From contig JAAZUY010000002.1 of assembly GCA_018623895.1 (NCBI GenBank), positions 1 through 27,411 on the forward strand: 27,411 nucleotides of DNA, given 5' to 3'. Under the pieces are notes generated by a model. That model searched no databases and was not told where the DNA came from. It saw only the letters and a list, made by a program, of their open reading frames with translations. The stretch comes from a bacterium. Its GTDB lineage: Bacteria > Bacillota_I > Bacilli_A > Acholeplasmatales > Acholeplasmataceae. The translations under genes and the position numbers were made by a program. Below, piece after piece: positions 1 through 7,692 of the stretch (the stretch's first letter is position 1; every line of letters starts with the position of its first letter).

Positions 1-183
1 AATTTTGGATGCATTCTAATCACTCATTATCAAAGAATTCTTAAATACATTAAGCCTACTCATGTTCATATAATGATTGATGGAAAAATTGCTCTCAGTG
101 GAGGAAAAGAACTTATTGAAAAGATTGACAAGAACGGATATGAATGGATTCCAAACCCCTCTGAATTAAAGAACGGAAAATAA
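1..183 (+). CDS. sufC: SufC, Fe-S assembly ATPase, C-terminal fragment
   Basis: Only the last 60 codons are inside the window; the gene begins upstream. The readable peptide starts NFGCILITHYQRIL, which is the H-loop region (ITHYQRIL) of the ABC-type ATPase SufC, followed by the family's usual ending PTHVHIMIDGKI...SGGKEL. SufC is the cytoplasmic ATPase that binds SufB and SufD and powers their rearrangement on the Fe-S scaffold. The stop is separated by a single base from the next start (sufD), so the gene belongs to the suf operon that follows. The identification is by the conserved C-terminal signature and by its neighbours; the Walker motifs lie outside the window. Confidence 0.93.
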   Translation, partial: NFGCILITHYQRILKYIKPTHVHIMIDGKIALSGGKELIEKIDKNGYEWIPNPSELKNGK

Positions 184-184
184 A

Positions 185-1039
185 ATGGAAAGACAACAAA
201 AGAGTATTGTTGAGAATTATTCTGAAAAAAGAGATATTCATAATATTATATTTAAGGAAAATTCTTTAATAAATGAGTTTAAACATATTGATGTTAAAGA
301 AAAAAATACAATTAAAATCAAGATTGAAAGAAATTCTGAAGTTAATATATTTTTAAGTCTATCAAAAAAAGAATATGAAGAAAATTTTCTGTTTTTAGAT
401 ATTGAAGTTTTTGAGAACTCCAAATTGAATTATATATTACTAGTAAATGAAAATGCAGTAAATCAAAACACCCATCATCAATTTTCTCTACATAAAAATG
501 CAAAATTGAATATGATAAATGGATTTTTTTCAAAAGAACTCAAATCAATAGTTAGTGTTGACCTAAATGGAGAGGGTTCAGAAGTTTTATTAAATTCTGT
601 AGTAATATCTTCAGATAAATCCAATCAATCCATAGATTCAAAAATTACTCATTACGCTCCTAATTCATATGGTGATATGTACAACATAGCTATTGCCAAA
701 GATCAAGGAAAAGTAACACTGAATGGAATCGAAAAAATTAAAAAAGGTAATTTTCAAGCTAATTCATTTCAAACACTTAAAGGTATAATACTTTCAGACA
801 AGGCAACTGTTGAAGTTAATCCTATTTTATTAATTGATGAGTACGATGTTAAAGCCGGACATGGAGCTACTATAGGAAAAATTGAAGAGGAACAAATGTA
901 TTATTTGCAAAGTAGAGGATTAACAAAATTAGAAGCGGAAAAAATGATTATAAACAGTTACATCAATCCAATTGTAGATAAAATTAATGATGAAGATATT
1001 CATAAAGATTTTGAAAGAGCAATTAACAAAAAAATATGA
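185..1039 (+). CDS. sufD: SufD, Fe-S cluster assembly scaffold subunit (short form)
   Basis: This SufBD-family protein lies where SufD is expected, directly after sufC. The C-terminal part carries the family signature: a beta-helix region, then YDVKAGHGATIGKI (about residues 219-232) with its conserved histidine, then EQMYYLQSRGLTKLEAEKMII. SufD partners SufB and SufC in the SufBC2D scaffold. At 284 residues it is much shorter than common SufD proteins of about 420-440 residues; the N-terminal helical region appears to be missing or very reduced. The start follows the sufC stop by one base, so no lost upstream exon-like portion is available between them. Its stop overlaps the sufS start (ATGA). 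Function as a scaffold partner is inferred from family and context; the shortening is seen directly. Confidence 0.88.
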   Translation: MERQQKSIVENYSEKRDIHNIIFKENSLINEFKHIDVKEKNTIKIKIERNSEVNIFLSLSKKEYEENFLFLDIEVFENSKLNYILLVNENAVNQNTHHQFSLHKNAKLNMINGFFSKELKSIVSVDLNGEGSEVLLNSVVISSDKSNQSIDSKITHYAPNSYGDMYNIAIAKDQGKVTLNGIEKIKKGNFQANSFQTLKGIILSDKATVEVNPILLIDEYDVKAGHGATIGKIEEEQMYYLQSRGLTKLEAEKMIINSYINPIVDKINDEDIHKDFERAINKKI

Positions 1040-2256
1040 TAGATATAAAAAATGTAAGATCGAATTTTCCAATATTTCAAAATAACGAAGATTTAGTTTA
1101 TTTGGATTCAGCTGCATCATCTTTGAAACATAAGAATAGCATTAGAGATGTTATGAACTATTACATGCAGTCGGGATCAAATGTTGGAAGAGGATCATAT
1201 AAAATACAACTTAATACATCTGAAATGTACGAAGAATCAAGAAAATACATATCCAGATATCTTAATGCAGAGAGCGAAAAATCAATTGTTTTCACTAAAG
1301 GAGCAACTCACGCTTTCAATATGATAGCATATCATTTTGGAAATAAACTTAAAAAAGGTGATGAAGTTCTAACAACCAAATTAGAACATCATGCTTCATT
1401 TTTGCCTTGGCAAAGAGCATGTAACAAAGCGGGGGCAAAATTGATTTTTTCTCCTTTAGATAATGATTTTAGAATAAATATAGATAAATTATTAGATTTG
1501 ATAAACGAGAAAACCAAAGTTGTTGCAATTACATTAGTTTCAAATGTTTTAGGGTATGTTACTCCAATGGAAAAGATAATAAAAAAGGCACATGATGTTG
1601 GTGCAATTGTGGTTTGTGATGCTGCTCAGGCCGCCCCGCACCAAAAATTAGACGTTAAAGAATTAGATTGTGATTTTTTGGCTTTTTCAGGACATAAATG
1701 TTTTGGACCTACTGGAGTTGGAGTTTTATATGGAAAATATGAACATTTAATTGAAATGGATCCAATTGAAGTTGGTGGTTCAATGGTGGACGATGTTAAA
1801 GAACAATATTTTACAACAGCAGAACCACCGAACAAATTTGAGGCCGGTACACCTCCAATTGCTCAAGTTATAGGTTTGAAGTCGGCAATTGAGTATCTTA
1901 ATCAAGTTCAAGGAAAAAAATTAGAAGATCATATTAATGAACTTAGAAATTATGCAGTCAATAGGCTTTTGGAGTTGAAAGATATAATAATATATAATCC
2001 AAGAGCTGAAGTAGGAATAATAACATTTAATCTTAAAGATATCCATGCTCACGATGTTGAAACTTTCTTAGCATCTGATAATGTTTGTGTTCGTGCAGGC
2101 CACCATTGTGCAAGATTATTAATGGATGTCTTTAAAACATCAGCTACTATAAGAATTTCTTTGCACATTTATAACGAAAAAAAAGATATAGATAAATTAA
2201 TTTTTGCTCTAAAAAAAGCTTCAAATTTTTTTAATACCCTGGAGGAAGTTAAGTGA
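1036..2256 (+). CDS. sufS: Cysteine desulfurase SufS
   Basis: A 406-residue PLP-dependent class V aminotransferase of the SufS (group II) type. It takes sulphur from L-cysteine and holds it as a persulfide for transfer to SufU. Landmarks are VYLDSAASS near residue 22-30, the TTKLEHHA segment near 113-120, the PLP lysine K221 in SGHKCFG, and the persulfide cysteine C358 in RAGHHCARLL. The short loop around the active cysteine is typical of SufS rather than IscS/NifS. Length is that of the family. The start overlaps the sufD stop by four bases and the end overlaps the GTG start of sufU, which implies translational coupling and supports partnership with SufU. Confidence 0.97.
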   Translation: MIDIKNVRSNFPIFQNNEDLVYLDSAASSLKHKNSIRDVMNYYMQSGSNVGRGSYKIQLNTSEMYEESRKYISRYLNAESEKSIVFTKGATHAFNMIAYHFGNKLKKGDEVLTTKLEHHASFLPWQRACNKAGAKLIFSPLDNDFRINIDKLLDLINEKTKVVAITLVSNVLGYVTPMEKIIKKAHDVGAIVVCDAAQAAPHQKLDVKELDCDFLAFSGHKCFGPTGVGVLYGKYEHLIEMDPIEVGGSMVDDVKEQYFTTAEPPNKFEAGTPPIAQVIGLKSAIEYLNQVQGKKLEDHINELRNYAVNRLLELKDIIIYNPRAEVGIITFNLKDIHAHDVETFLASDNVCVRAGHHCARLLMDVFKTSATIRISLHIYNEKKDIDKLIFALKKASNFFNTLEEVK

Positions 2257-2690
2257 AAGATCTGTACAGACAAATAATTATGGATCATTATAAATATCCA
2301 AAGAATAAGGGTTTGAATCCAAATAAGGAATCAATAATTGTTCATCTTAATAATCCATCGTGCGGAGACGAAATTTCAGTTCAAATTAACTTAAAGAGTG
2401 ATATAATTACAGATATAAGACATTCGGGGACTGGATGTTCCATATGTTGTGCAAGTGCAAGCGTTATGTCATCTACATTAAAGAATTTAGATAAAAAGAC
2501 ATCAATAGAGACAATTAGAGATTTTTATGGAATGATTCGTGGTGACCAAAAAATTAGTGAATTACTTAATTATGAATCTTTGGCATTTAAAGGGGTAACA
2601 AATTTTCCAGCTAGAATAAAATGTGCAACGCTTGCTTGGAAAGCAATCGAAAAAGGGATAAATTCACATAAAGGAGAAAAAAATGGATAA
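2253..2690 (+). CDS. sufU: SufU, zinc-dependent sulfurtransferase partner of SufS
   Basis: A 145-residue IscU-fold protein of the Gram-positive SufU type. SufU uses a bound zinc to accept sulphur from SufS and pass it to the SufBCD scaffold. The expected zinc ligands are visible: C37 and D39 in NPSCGDE, C62 in GTGCSICC, and C124 in RIKCATLAW. Two extra cysteines, C65 and C66, follow C62, where Bacillus SufU has other residues. The start is GTG within the sufS stop (GTGA overlap) and has a strong GGAGG at 2241-2245. The gene overlaps sufB by eight bases. Annotation is secure from motif set and gene order; the role of the added cysteines is unknown. Confidence 0.96.
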   Translation: MKDLYRQIIMDHYKYPKNKGLNPNKESIIVHLNNPSCGDEISVQINLKSDIITDIRHSGTGCSICCASASVMSSTLKNLDKKTSIETIRDFYGMIRGDQKISELLNYESLAFKGVTNFPARIKCATLAWKAIEKGINSHKGEKNG

Positions 2691-4092
2691 AAATAAAAAG
2701 AAAATTGATTCGATAGTTGGTGATTATAAATATGGTTTTAAGACAAAGAATGAACCATTTTTTTCAATTCCAAAGGGAATAAGTGAAGAAGTTGTTAGTA
2801 AAATTTCAAAGTATAAAAAAGAACCTGAATGGATGACAAATAAAAGACTAGAAGCATACAGAGAATTTGCAAAACGTCCAAATCCAAAGTGGGGACCAGA
2901 TTTATCTTTTATTGACTTTGATAATTTTTATTATTTTATAAAAGCAAGTGAAAAAGCCGAAAATTCTTGGAATGAGGTTCCTGTTGAAATAAAAGAAACA
3001 TTTGATAAATTAGGTATACCAGAAGCAGAGAGAAAATATTTAGCTGGTGTATCTACTCAATTTGAGTCAGAAGTTGTTTACCACAATACAATTAAGGAGC
3101 TTGAAGATTTAGGTGTTATTTATGTTGATACTGATACAGCTTTAAGGGAGTATCCAGATTTAGTAAAAGAGTATTTCGGTACAACAATACCATTTAATGA
3201 TAATAAATATGCTGCACTTAACACTGCTGTTTGGTCTGGAGGATCATTTATTTATGTTCCAAAAGGAGTTCATGTTAAAAAACCTTTACAATCTTATTTT
3301 AGAATTAATAGTGATCAGATGGGACAATTTGAACGAACGTTGATAATTGTTGAAGAAGGTGCTTCAGTTAATTACGTCGAGGGTTGTACAGCTCCAGTTT
3401 ATTCAAAAGATTCGCTTCACGCTGCTATAGTAGAAATTATAGTAAAAAAAGATGCAGTATGTAGATATACAACCATTCAAAATTGGTCATCGAATGTCAT
3501 TAATCTTGTTACAAAACGTGCATATGTTTATGAAAATGGTCATATGGAGTGGATTGATGGAAATATTGGTTCAAATGTAAATATGAAGTACCCATCATGT
3601 ATATTATTAGAGCCCTACGCAAAGGGAACAACAATATCAGTTGCTTTTGCAGGGAAAAACCAACACCAAGATACTGGTGCTAAAATGATTCATGTTGCAC
3701 CAAAAACAACATCAACGATTATTTCAAAATCTATTAGTCGAGCTGGAGGAAAAGTAAATTATAGAGGAAAAGTTGATTTTGGAAAAAATGCTAAAGGTGC
3801 CAAAGCACATGTTGAATGTGATACTATCATTCTTGATGATAAGTCATATTCTGATACTATTCCATATAATAAAGTTAAAAATAGTGATGTTTTCTTAGAG
3901 CATGAAGCAACAGTTTCTAAGATTAGTGAAGATCAATTGTTTTATTTAATGAGTAGAGGGCTGACTGAAGAAGAGGCAACAGAAATGATTGTAATGGGAT
4001 TTATCGAACCTTTTGCAAAAGAGCTACCAATGGAATACGCGTTAGAGCTTAATCAACTAATTAAATTAGAGATGGAAGGATCTATAGGGTAA
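2683..4092 (+). CDS. sufB: SufB, Fe-S cluster assembly scaffold
   Basis: A full-length (469 residues) SufB, the main scaffold subunit on which the Fe-S cluster is built in the SufBC2D complex. The N-terminal region has EPEWMTNKRLEA near residues 46-57; the beta-helix core includes SGGSFIYVPKGVHV and RTLIIVEEGASVNYVEGC; the C-terminal part has HVECDTIILDD, with C379 matching the conserved cysteine used in sulphur transfer, and FLEHEATVSKIS with E406, H407 and E408. The start has AAAGGAG just upstream, inside the sufU end. It closes the suf operon; a 98-base gap and a new promoter follow. Confidence 0.98.
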   Translation: MDKNKKKIDSIVGDYKYGFKTKNEPFFSIPKGISEEVVSKISKYKKEPEWMTNKRLEAYREFAKRPNPKWGPDLSFIDFDNFYYFIKASEKAENSWNEVPVEIKETFDKLGIPEAERKYLAGVSTQFESEVVYHNTIKELEDLGVIYVDTDTALREYPDLVKEYFGTTIPFNDNKYAALNTAVWSGGSFIYVPKGVHVKKPLQSYFRINSDQMGQFERTLIIVEEGASVNYVEGCTAPVYSKDSLHAAIVEIIVKKDAVCRYTTIQNWSSNVINLVTKRAYVYENGHMEWIDGNIGSNVNMKYPSCILLEPYAKGTTISVAFAGKNQHQDTGAKMIHVAPKTTSTIISKSISRAGGKVNYRGKVDFGKNAKGAKAHVECDTIILDDKSYSDTIPYNKVKNSDVFLEHEATVSKISEDQLFYLMSRGLTEEEATEMIVMGFIEPFAKELPMEYALELNQLIKLEMEGSIG

Positions 4093-4107
4093 AAGTTAAG
4101 AACTTTT
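4091..4107 (+). terminator. Small AT-rich hairpin after sufB, possible weak terminator
   Basis: AAAAGTT and AACTTTT form a perfect 7-bp stem around a three-base loop, overlapping the sufB stop. It is AT-rich and followed by only a short T-rich stretch, so termination strength is doubtful. Confidence 0.3.
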
Positions 4108-4131
4108 ATTTAAGTTATAACTAGTAATAAT

Positions 4132-4159
4132 TTGACTTTGAGAAATTTAACCATATAAT
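4132..4159 (+). promoter_or_regulatory. Sigma-A-type promoter of the sugar ABC ATPase gene
   Basis: TTGACT (4132-4137) and a perfect TATAAT (4154-4159) are separated by 16 bp. The gene start is 32 bases downstream with AGGAG at 4179-4183. This is one of the best consensus promoters in the window. Confidence 0.8.
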
Positions 4160-4190
4160 TATATATAGAAGTAAAGATAGGAGAAATAGT

Positions 4191-5306
4191 ATGGCTACTT
4201 TGAAATTAACCGATATAAATAAAGTTTATCCAAATGGTGTTCAAGCAGTTTTTGATTTTAATTTGTCAATCAAAGATAAAGAATTTATAGTTTTTGTTGG
4301 ACCATCTGGATGCGGAAAATCAACAACTCTTAGAATGATTGCTGGTCTAGAGGAAATTACTTCAGGAGATTTATTTATCGACGAAGAATTTGTTAATGAT
4401 AAAGCTCCAAAAGATAGAAATATAGCGATGGTATTTCAATCATATGCCTTATATCCACACATGACAGTATATGACAATATGGCATTTGGACTAAAATTGA
4501 GAAAATTACCAAAGGATCAAATAGAAGCTAAAGTAAAAAATGCTGCAGAAATTTTAGGACTATCTCCTTATTTAAAAAGAAAACCCAAAGCATTATCCGG
4601 TGGCCAAAGACAAAGGGTTGCTCTAGGAAGAGCTATTGTAAGAGACGCAAAAGTCTTTTTAATGGATGAACCATTATCAAACTTGGATGCAAAATTAAGA
4701 GTTCAGATGAGGGGTGAATTAATAAAACTTCATAACAAAATAGAAACTACAACTATATACGTTACTCATGATCAAATAGAAGCAATGACAATGGCACATA
4801 GAATAGTAGTTATGAAGGATGGATATATAATGCAGGTAGGAACTCCTAAAGAAATTTATGATTTACCTGAAAATATTTTTGTTGCTGGCTTTATCGGCAC
4901 ACCACCAATGAATTTTATACACGGAAGAGTAGACAGTGAAAAAGTTTTTACAGCTGGAAAACATAAAATCAAAGTACCGGACGATAAATTTGAAATTATC
5001 AAGTTTAACAAAAAAATAAGTAAAGATATTGTTTTAGGTATAAGACCAGAGGATATTCATGATGATGAGGTTGTTATGAAAGCTTATCCGAACTCAATCC
5101 TAGATATAGAAGTAGATGTTGCAGAACTACTAGGTGCTGAAACAAACATATTTACAACTGTTAATGATTCTAATATTTGTGCATCAGTTGATGCCAGAGC
5201 TAATATTAACATTGGAGACAAAATGAAACTTGCAATAGATATGAATAAATGTCATTTTTTTGATCCAGAAAGTGAAAAAAGACTTATTGTAGACCCTAAT
5301 GCTTAA
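4191..5306 (+). CDS. msmX: Carbohydrate ABC importer ATPase, MsmX/UgpC/MalK family
   Basis: A 371-residue ABC ATPase with a C-terminal regulatory (TOBE/OB) domain from about residue 240, as in the MalK/UgpC/MsmX family that powers sugar and glycerol-phosphate importers. Motifs are in order: Walker A GPSGCGKST at 37-45, signature LSGGQRQR from 135, Walker B with D159 and E160 in LMDEPLSNLD, and switch histidine H193 in THDQ. No permease or binding-protein gene lies next to it; it stands alone between its own promoter and terminator. In Bacillus MsmX is likewise an orphan ATPase shared by several importers, so the same multi-transporter role is inferred. The specific sugars cannot be read from this sequence. 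Confidence 0.9.
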   Translation: MATLKLTDINKVYPNGVQAVFDFNLSIKDKEFIVFVGPSGCGKSTTLRMIAGLEEITSGDLFIDEEFVNDKAPKDRNIAMVFQSYALYPHMTVYDNMAFGLKLRKLPKDQIEAKVKNAAEILGLSPYLKRKPKALSGGQRQRVALGRAIVRDAKVFLMDEPLSNLDAKLRVQMRGELIKLHNKIETTTIYVTHDQIEAMTMAHRIVVMKDGYIMQVGTPKEIYDLPENIFVAGFIGTPPMNFIHGRVDSEKVFTAGKHKIKVPDDKFEIIKFNKKISKDIVLGIRPEDIHDDEVVMKAYPNSILDIEVDVAELLGAETNIFTTVNDSNICASVDARANINIGDKMKLAIDMNKCHFFDPESEKRLIVDPNA

Positions 5307-5327
5307 AAAGTCCAAATGGACTTTTTT
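5305..5327 (+). terminator. Rho-independent terminator after the sugar ABC ATPase gene
   Basis: AAAAAGTCC and GGACTTTTT pair around a short loop, with a run of six T. The stem begins within the stop codon of the preceding gene. Confidence 0.85.
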
Positions 5328-5338
5328 ATTTGAAGCAA

Positions 5339-5352
5339 AGAAAGCATTTTCA
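5339..5352. promoter_or_regulatory. cre-like sequence upstream of the pgk promoter
   Basis: AGAAAGCATTTTCA resembles the CcpA operator consensus TGWAANCGNTNWCA with two mismatches, and differs at two positions from the better site before ccpA. It lies about 36 bases upstream of the pgk -10, upstream of the RNA polymerase core contacts. Such upstream positions are used by CcpA for activation in Bacillus. Assignment is tentative because AT-rich sequence gives chance matches. Confidence 0.35.
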
Positions 5353-5382
5353 TAATAAATGTTTCACAATCACACAAATTCT

Positions 5383-5393
5383 TATGATATAAT
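5383..5393 (+). promoter_or_regulatory. Extended -10 promoter of pgk
   Basis: TATGATATAAT contains TGA followed directly by TATAAT (5388-5393), an extended -10. The -35 is poor (TTCACA at 5363-5368, 19-bp spacing). The GGAGG of pgk follows about 16 bases later. Confidence 0.7.
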
Positions 5394-5418
5394 TTCAATG
5401 AACAATTTTGGAGGAAAT

Positions 5419-6624
5419 ATGAAGATAAAATCTTTAGAAGAACTCAAACTTAGTGGTAAACGCGTATTAATGAGAGTTGATTTTAATGTGCCAATGGAAG
5501 AAGGAAAAATTACAGATGATAATAGAATTAAAGCAGCACTAAAATCAATAAAATATGTTATTGACAGTAATGGGAAATTGATTTTGCTTTCTCATCTCGG
5601 AAGGGTAAAATCTGAAAATGATAAAAAGAAATATTCTCTTGAACCTGTTGCAAAAAGATTGGGAGAATTATTAAATAAGAAAGTAATCTTTGTTCCGTTT
5701 ACCAGAGGTAAATTTTTAGAACAACAAATTTTAGAAATGAAAAATTCAGATGTTTTATTAATTGAAAATACTAGACATGAAGATTTTCCTGAAAAAAAAG
5801 AATCAAATAATGATAAAGATTTGGGAGAGTATTGGTCTTCACTAGGAGATCTTTTTGTTAACGACGCTTTTGGAACGGCACATCGTGCTCACGCTTCAAA
5901 TGTAGGTTTAGCAACAAATTCTAAAGAAAGTGCAGCAGGATTTCTGATGGAAAAAGAGATTAGACTGCTTAATCAAGTAATCCAAAATCCAGTCAGACCT
6001 TTAGTTGCTGTTCTTGGTGGTGCAAAAGTATCAGATAAGATTGGTGTAATAAAAAATCTTATTAGTATTGCTGATTCAATAATTATAACAGGTGCAATGG
6101 CATATACATTTTATCTTGCAAAAGGATATAGTGTTGGAACATCTCTTGTTGAAAAAGATAAAACCGACTTAGCAATTGAGCTAATGAACTTAGCAAAAAA
6201 TAAAATTGTTTTAGGAGAAGATGTAGTTACAGCAAAAGAATTTAGTAATGAATCAGAAAAAAATATTAGGGATGTTAATTGTATACCGAATGATGAAATG
6301 GGTATGGATGTAGGACCTAAAACATTAGATATATACTTTAAAACATTGAGCAATGCAAAAACAGTTATATGGAATGGACCATTAGGGGTTTTTGAGTTTT
6401 CTAGGTTTCAGAATGGAACTAAAAAAATGGCAGAAATGCTTGCATCTAATAGATCAAAAATTAATACGGTTGTTGGTGGTGGAGATTCAGCTGCGGCAGT
6501 AATAAAATTTGGTCTTGAAAGCTCATTCTATCATATATCAACTGGTGGTGGAGCATCAATGGAACTACTAGAAGGAAAAAAATTGCCAGGCATAGAGTGT
6601 TTAGATAAAAAAAAAGGATTTTAA
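5419..6624 (+). CDS. pgk: Phosphoglycerate kinase
   Basis: Converts 1,3-bisphosphoglycerate and ADP to 3-phosphoglycerate and ATP in glycolysis. The 401-residue product has RVDFNVP at 19-25, LSHLGR in the N-domain substrate site, AFGTAHRAHAS, VLGGAKVSDK, the nucleotide-site GPLGVFE, GGGDSAAAV near 353, and the C-terminal GGGASMELLEGKKLPG. The start chosen has GGAGG at 5410-5414 five bases before ATG and matches the family N-terminus. An in-frame ATG at 5359 would add 20 residues but lies upstream of the -10 box, so it cannot be the start. It heads an operon with the HPr-like gene and tpiA. Confidence 0.98.
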   Translation: MKIKSLEELKLSGKRVLMRVDFNVPMEEGKITDDNRIKAALKSIKYVIDSNGKLILLSHLGRVKSENDKKKYSLEPVAKRLGELLNKKVIFVPFTRGKFLEQQILEMKNSDVLLIENTRHEDFPEKKESNNDKDLGEYWSSLGDLFVNDAFGTAHRAHASNVGLATNSKESAAGFLMEKEIRLLNQVIQNPVRPLVAVLGGAKVSDKIGVIKNLISIADSIIITGAMAYTFYLAKGYSVGTSLVEKDKTDLAIELMNLAKNKIVLGEDVVTAKEFSNESEKNIRDVNCIPNDEMGMDVGPKTLDIYFKTLSNAKTVIWNGPLGVFEFSRFQNGTKKMAEMLASNRSKINTVVGGGDSAAAVIKFGLESSFYHISTGGGASMELLEGKKLPGIECLDKKKGF

Positions 6625-6673
6625 ATTCTATCCTAATTTTATGAATTATCAAATATATTGAGGAGAGTTTTAC

Positions 6674-6919
6674 ATGGAAAAAGAAATTGTTATTAAAAGT
6701 ACAACAGGTTTACATGCTTCTTTAGCCGCTAAAGTGGTTCAAGCAGCATCTAGATATTCAGTTGATATAGAGCTACATTATAAAGATAAGGTGGTAGATT
6801 TAAAATCTATTTTAGCTTTAATGTCTTTGGCGGTTCCACATGGAGAAAATGTTAGAATAGTTGCAAGAGGCGCTCGATCTGAAGAAGCCATAAAAGATGT
6901 ATCAGGTATTCTAGGATGA
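6674..6919 (+). CDS. ptsH: HPr-family phosphocarrier with altered active-site motif
   Basis: An 81-residue HPr-fold protein. The site histidine is present as H14 in TGLHASLAA, and the regulatory serine as S45 in DLKSILALMSL, followed by the usual PHGENVRI segment. In typical HPr the active-site motif is HARPA; here the conserved arginine and proline after the histidine are serine (S16) and leucine (L17). That arginine normally assists phosphotransfer from enzyme I and also contacts CcpA. Loss of both residues suggests weak or changed PTS transfer, or a mainly regulatory role. The gene sits between pgk and tpiA with AGGAGAG at about 6661-6667 and overlaps tpiA by ATGA, so it is made with glycolytic enzymes. 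The HPr call is firm; PTS activity is uncertain. Confidence 0.88.
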   Translation: MEKEIVIKSTTGLHASLAAKVVQAASRYSVDIELHYKDKVVDLKSILALMSLAVPHGENVRIVARGARSEEAIKDVSGILG

Positions 6920-7677
6920 AAAATAAAATTATTGCTGCCAATTGGAAAATGAATAAGGATAGAGATGAGGCTATAGATTTCATATTTAAGGTTAACGAGA
7001 AAGTGAAATCAGTAAAAAATCAAGCATTCATATTCGCTCCTTCAATATTCTTAAGAGATCTAATAAAAAGAGTTAATAGTCACATAAAAATTGGTGCTCA
7101 GAATATGTATCATGAAGAAAAGGGAGCATACACTGGAGAAATTTCATACAAAATGCTTAAATCATATAATATATTTCATGTTTTAATAGGCCATAGTGAG
7201 AGAAGGAATATATTCAATGAAACTGATGCCGATGTAAATAAAAAGATATTAGCAGCTATTTCTCAGGAAATAAAACCAATAGTTTGTGTTGGAGAATCAC
7301 TTGAAGAGAGAAAAAAAAATCTAACTAACAAATTCATCTCTGAACAAATCGAAAAAGCACTTTTAGACGTTTCAGTTGACAAAGTAGAGGAGATAATTTT
7401 CGCTTATGAACCTTTATGGGCAATAGGGACAGGTGTTACTGCCTCTCATGAAGAGGCAAATAATACAATAAAAATGATTAGAAACAAAATACGAGAATTA
7501 TATAATGATAAGGTATCAGAAAATATAAATATTTTATACGGTGGTTCAGTAAATAATAAAAATATAGATAATTTGCTCACCACTTCAGATATAGATGGGG
7601 TATTAGTTGGAGGGGCGTCCTTAGATCCAGAAAATTTCATTGAAATGGTAAAAAGAGAATACAAAAAAAGACACTAA
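6916..7677 (+). CDS. tpiA: Triosephosphate isomerase
   Basis: Interconverts dihydroxyacetone phosphate and glyceraldehyde 3-phosphate. The 253-residue TIM barrel shows the substrate-site NWK with K11 in AANWKMN, the catalytic H93 in IGHSERR, the catalytic base E165 in YEPLWAIGTG, and the phosphate-binding ILYGGSV near the end. Length is normal for the family. The start overlaps the stop of the HPr-like gene (ATGA), so the two are translationally coupled. Its stop codon lies inside a palindrome that also ends rpsD. Confidence 0.98.
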   Translation: MKNKIIAANWKMNKDRDEAIDFIFKVNEKVKSVKNQAFIFAPSIFLRDLIKRVNSHIKIGAQNMYHEEKGAYTGEISYKMLKSYNIFHVLIGHSERRNIFNETDADVNKKILAAISQEIKPIVCVGESLEERKKNLTNKFISEQIEKALLDVSVDKVEEIIFAYEPLWAIGTGVTASHEEANNTIKMIRNKIRELYNDKVSENINILYGGSVNNKNIDNLLTTSDIDGVLVGGASLDPENFIEMVKREYKKRH

Positions 7678-7692
7678 TTAGTGTCTTTTTTT
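7663..7692. terminator. Bidirectional terminator shared by tpiA and rpsD
   Basis: A perfect 30-base palindrome: seven A, GACACTAATTAGTGTC, seven T. Each strand gives a stable stem with a T-run. It contains the tpiA stop (7675-7677) and reaches two bases of the rpsD stop (7691-7693), so both convergent genes end in it. Confidence 0.95.

Noticed and set aside
185..1039. sufD as a frameshifted pseudogene missing its 5' part
   Set aside because: Only one base separates it from the sufC stop, the frame is uninterrupted, and the C-terminal signature is intact.
5359..5418. In-frame ATG giving pgk 20 more N-terminal residues
   Set aside because: It lies before the -10 box at 5388-5393 and does not match the family N-terminus; ATG 5419 has GGAGG.
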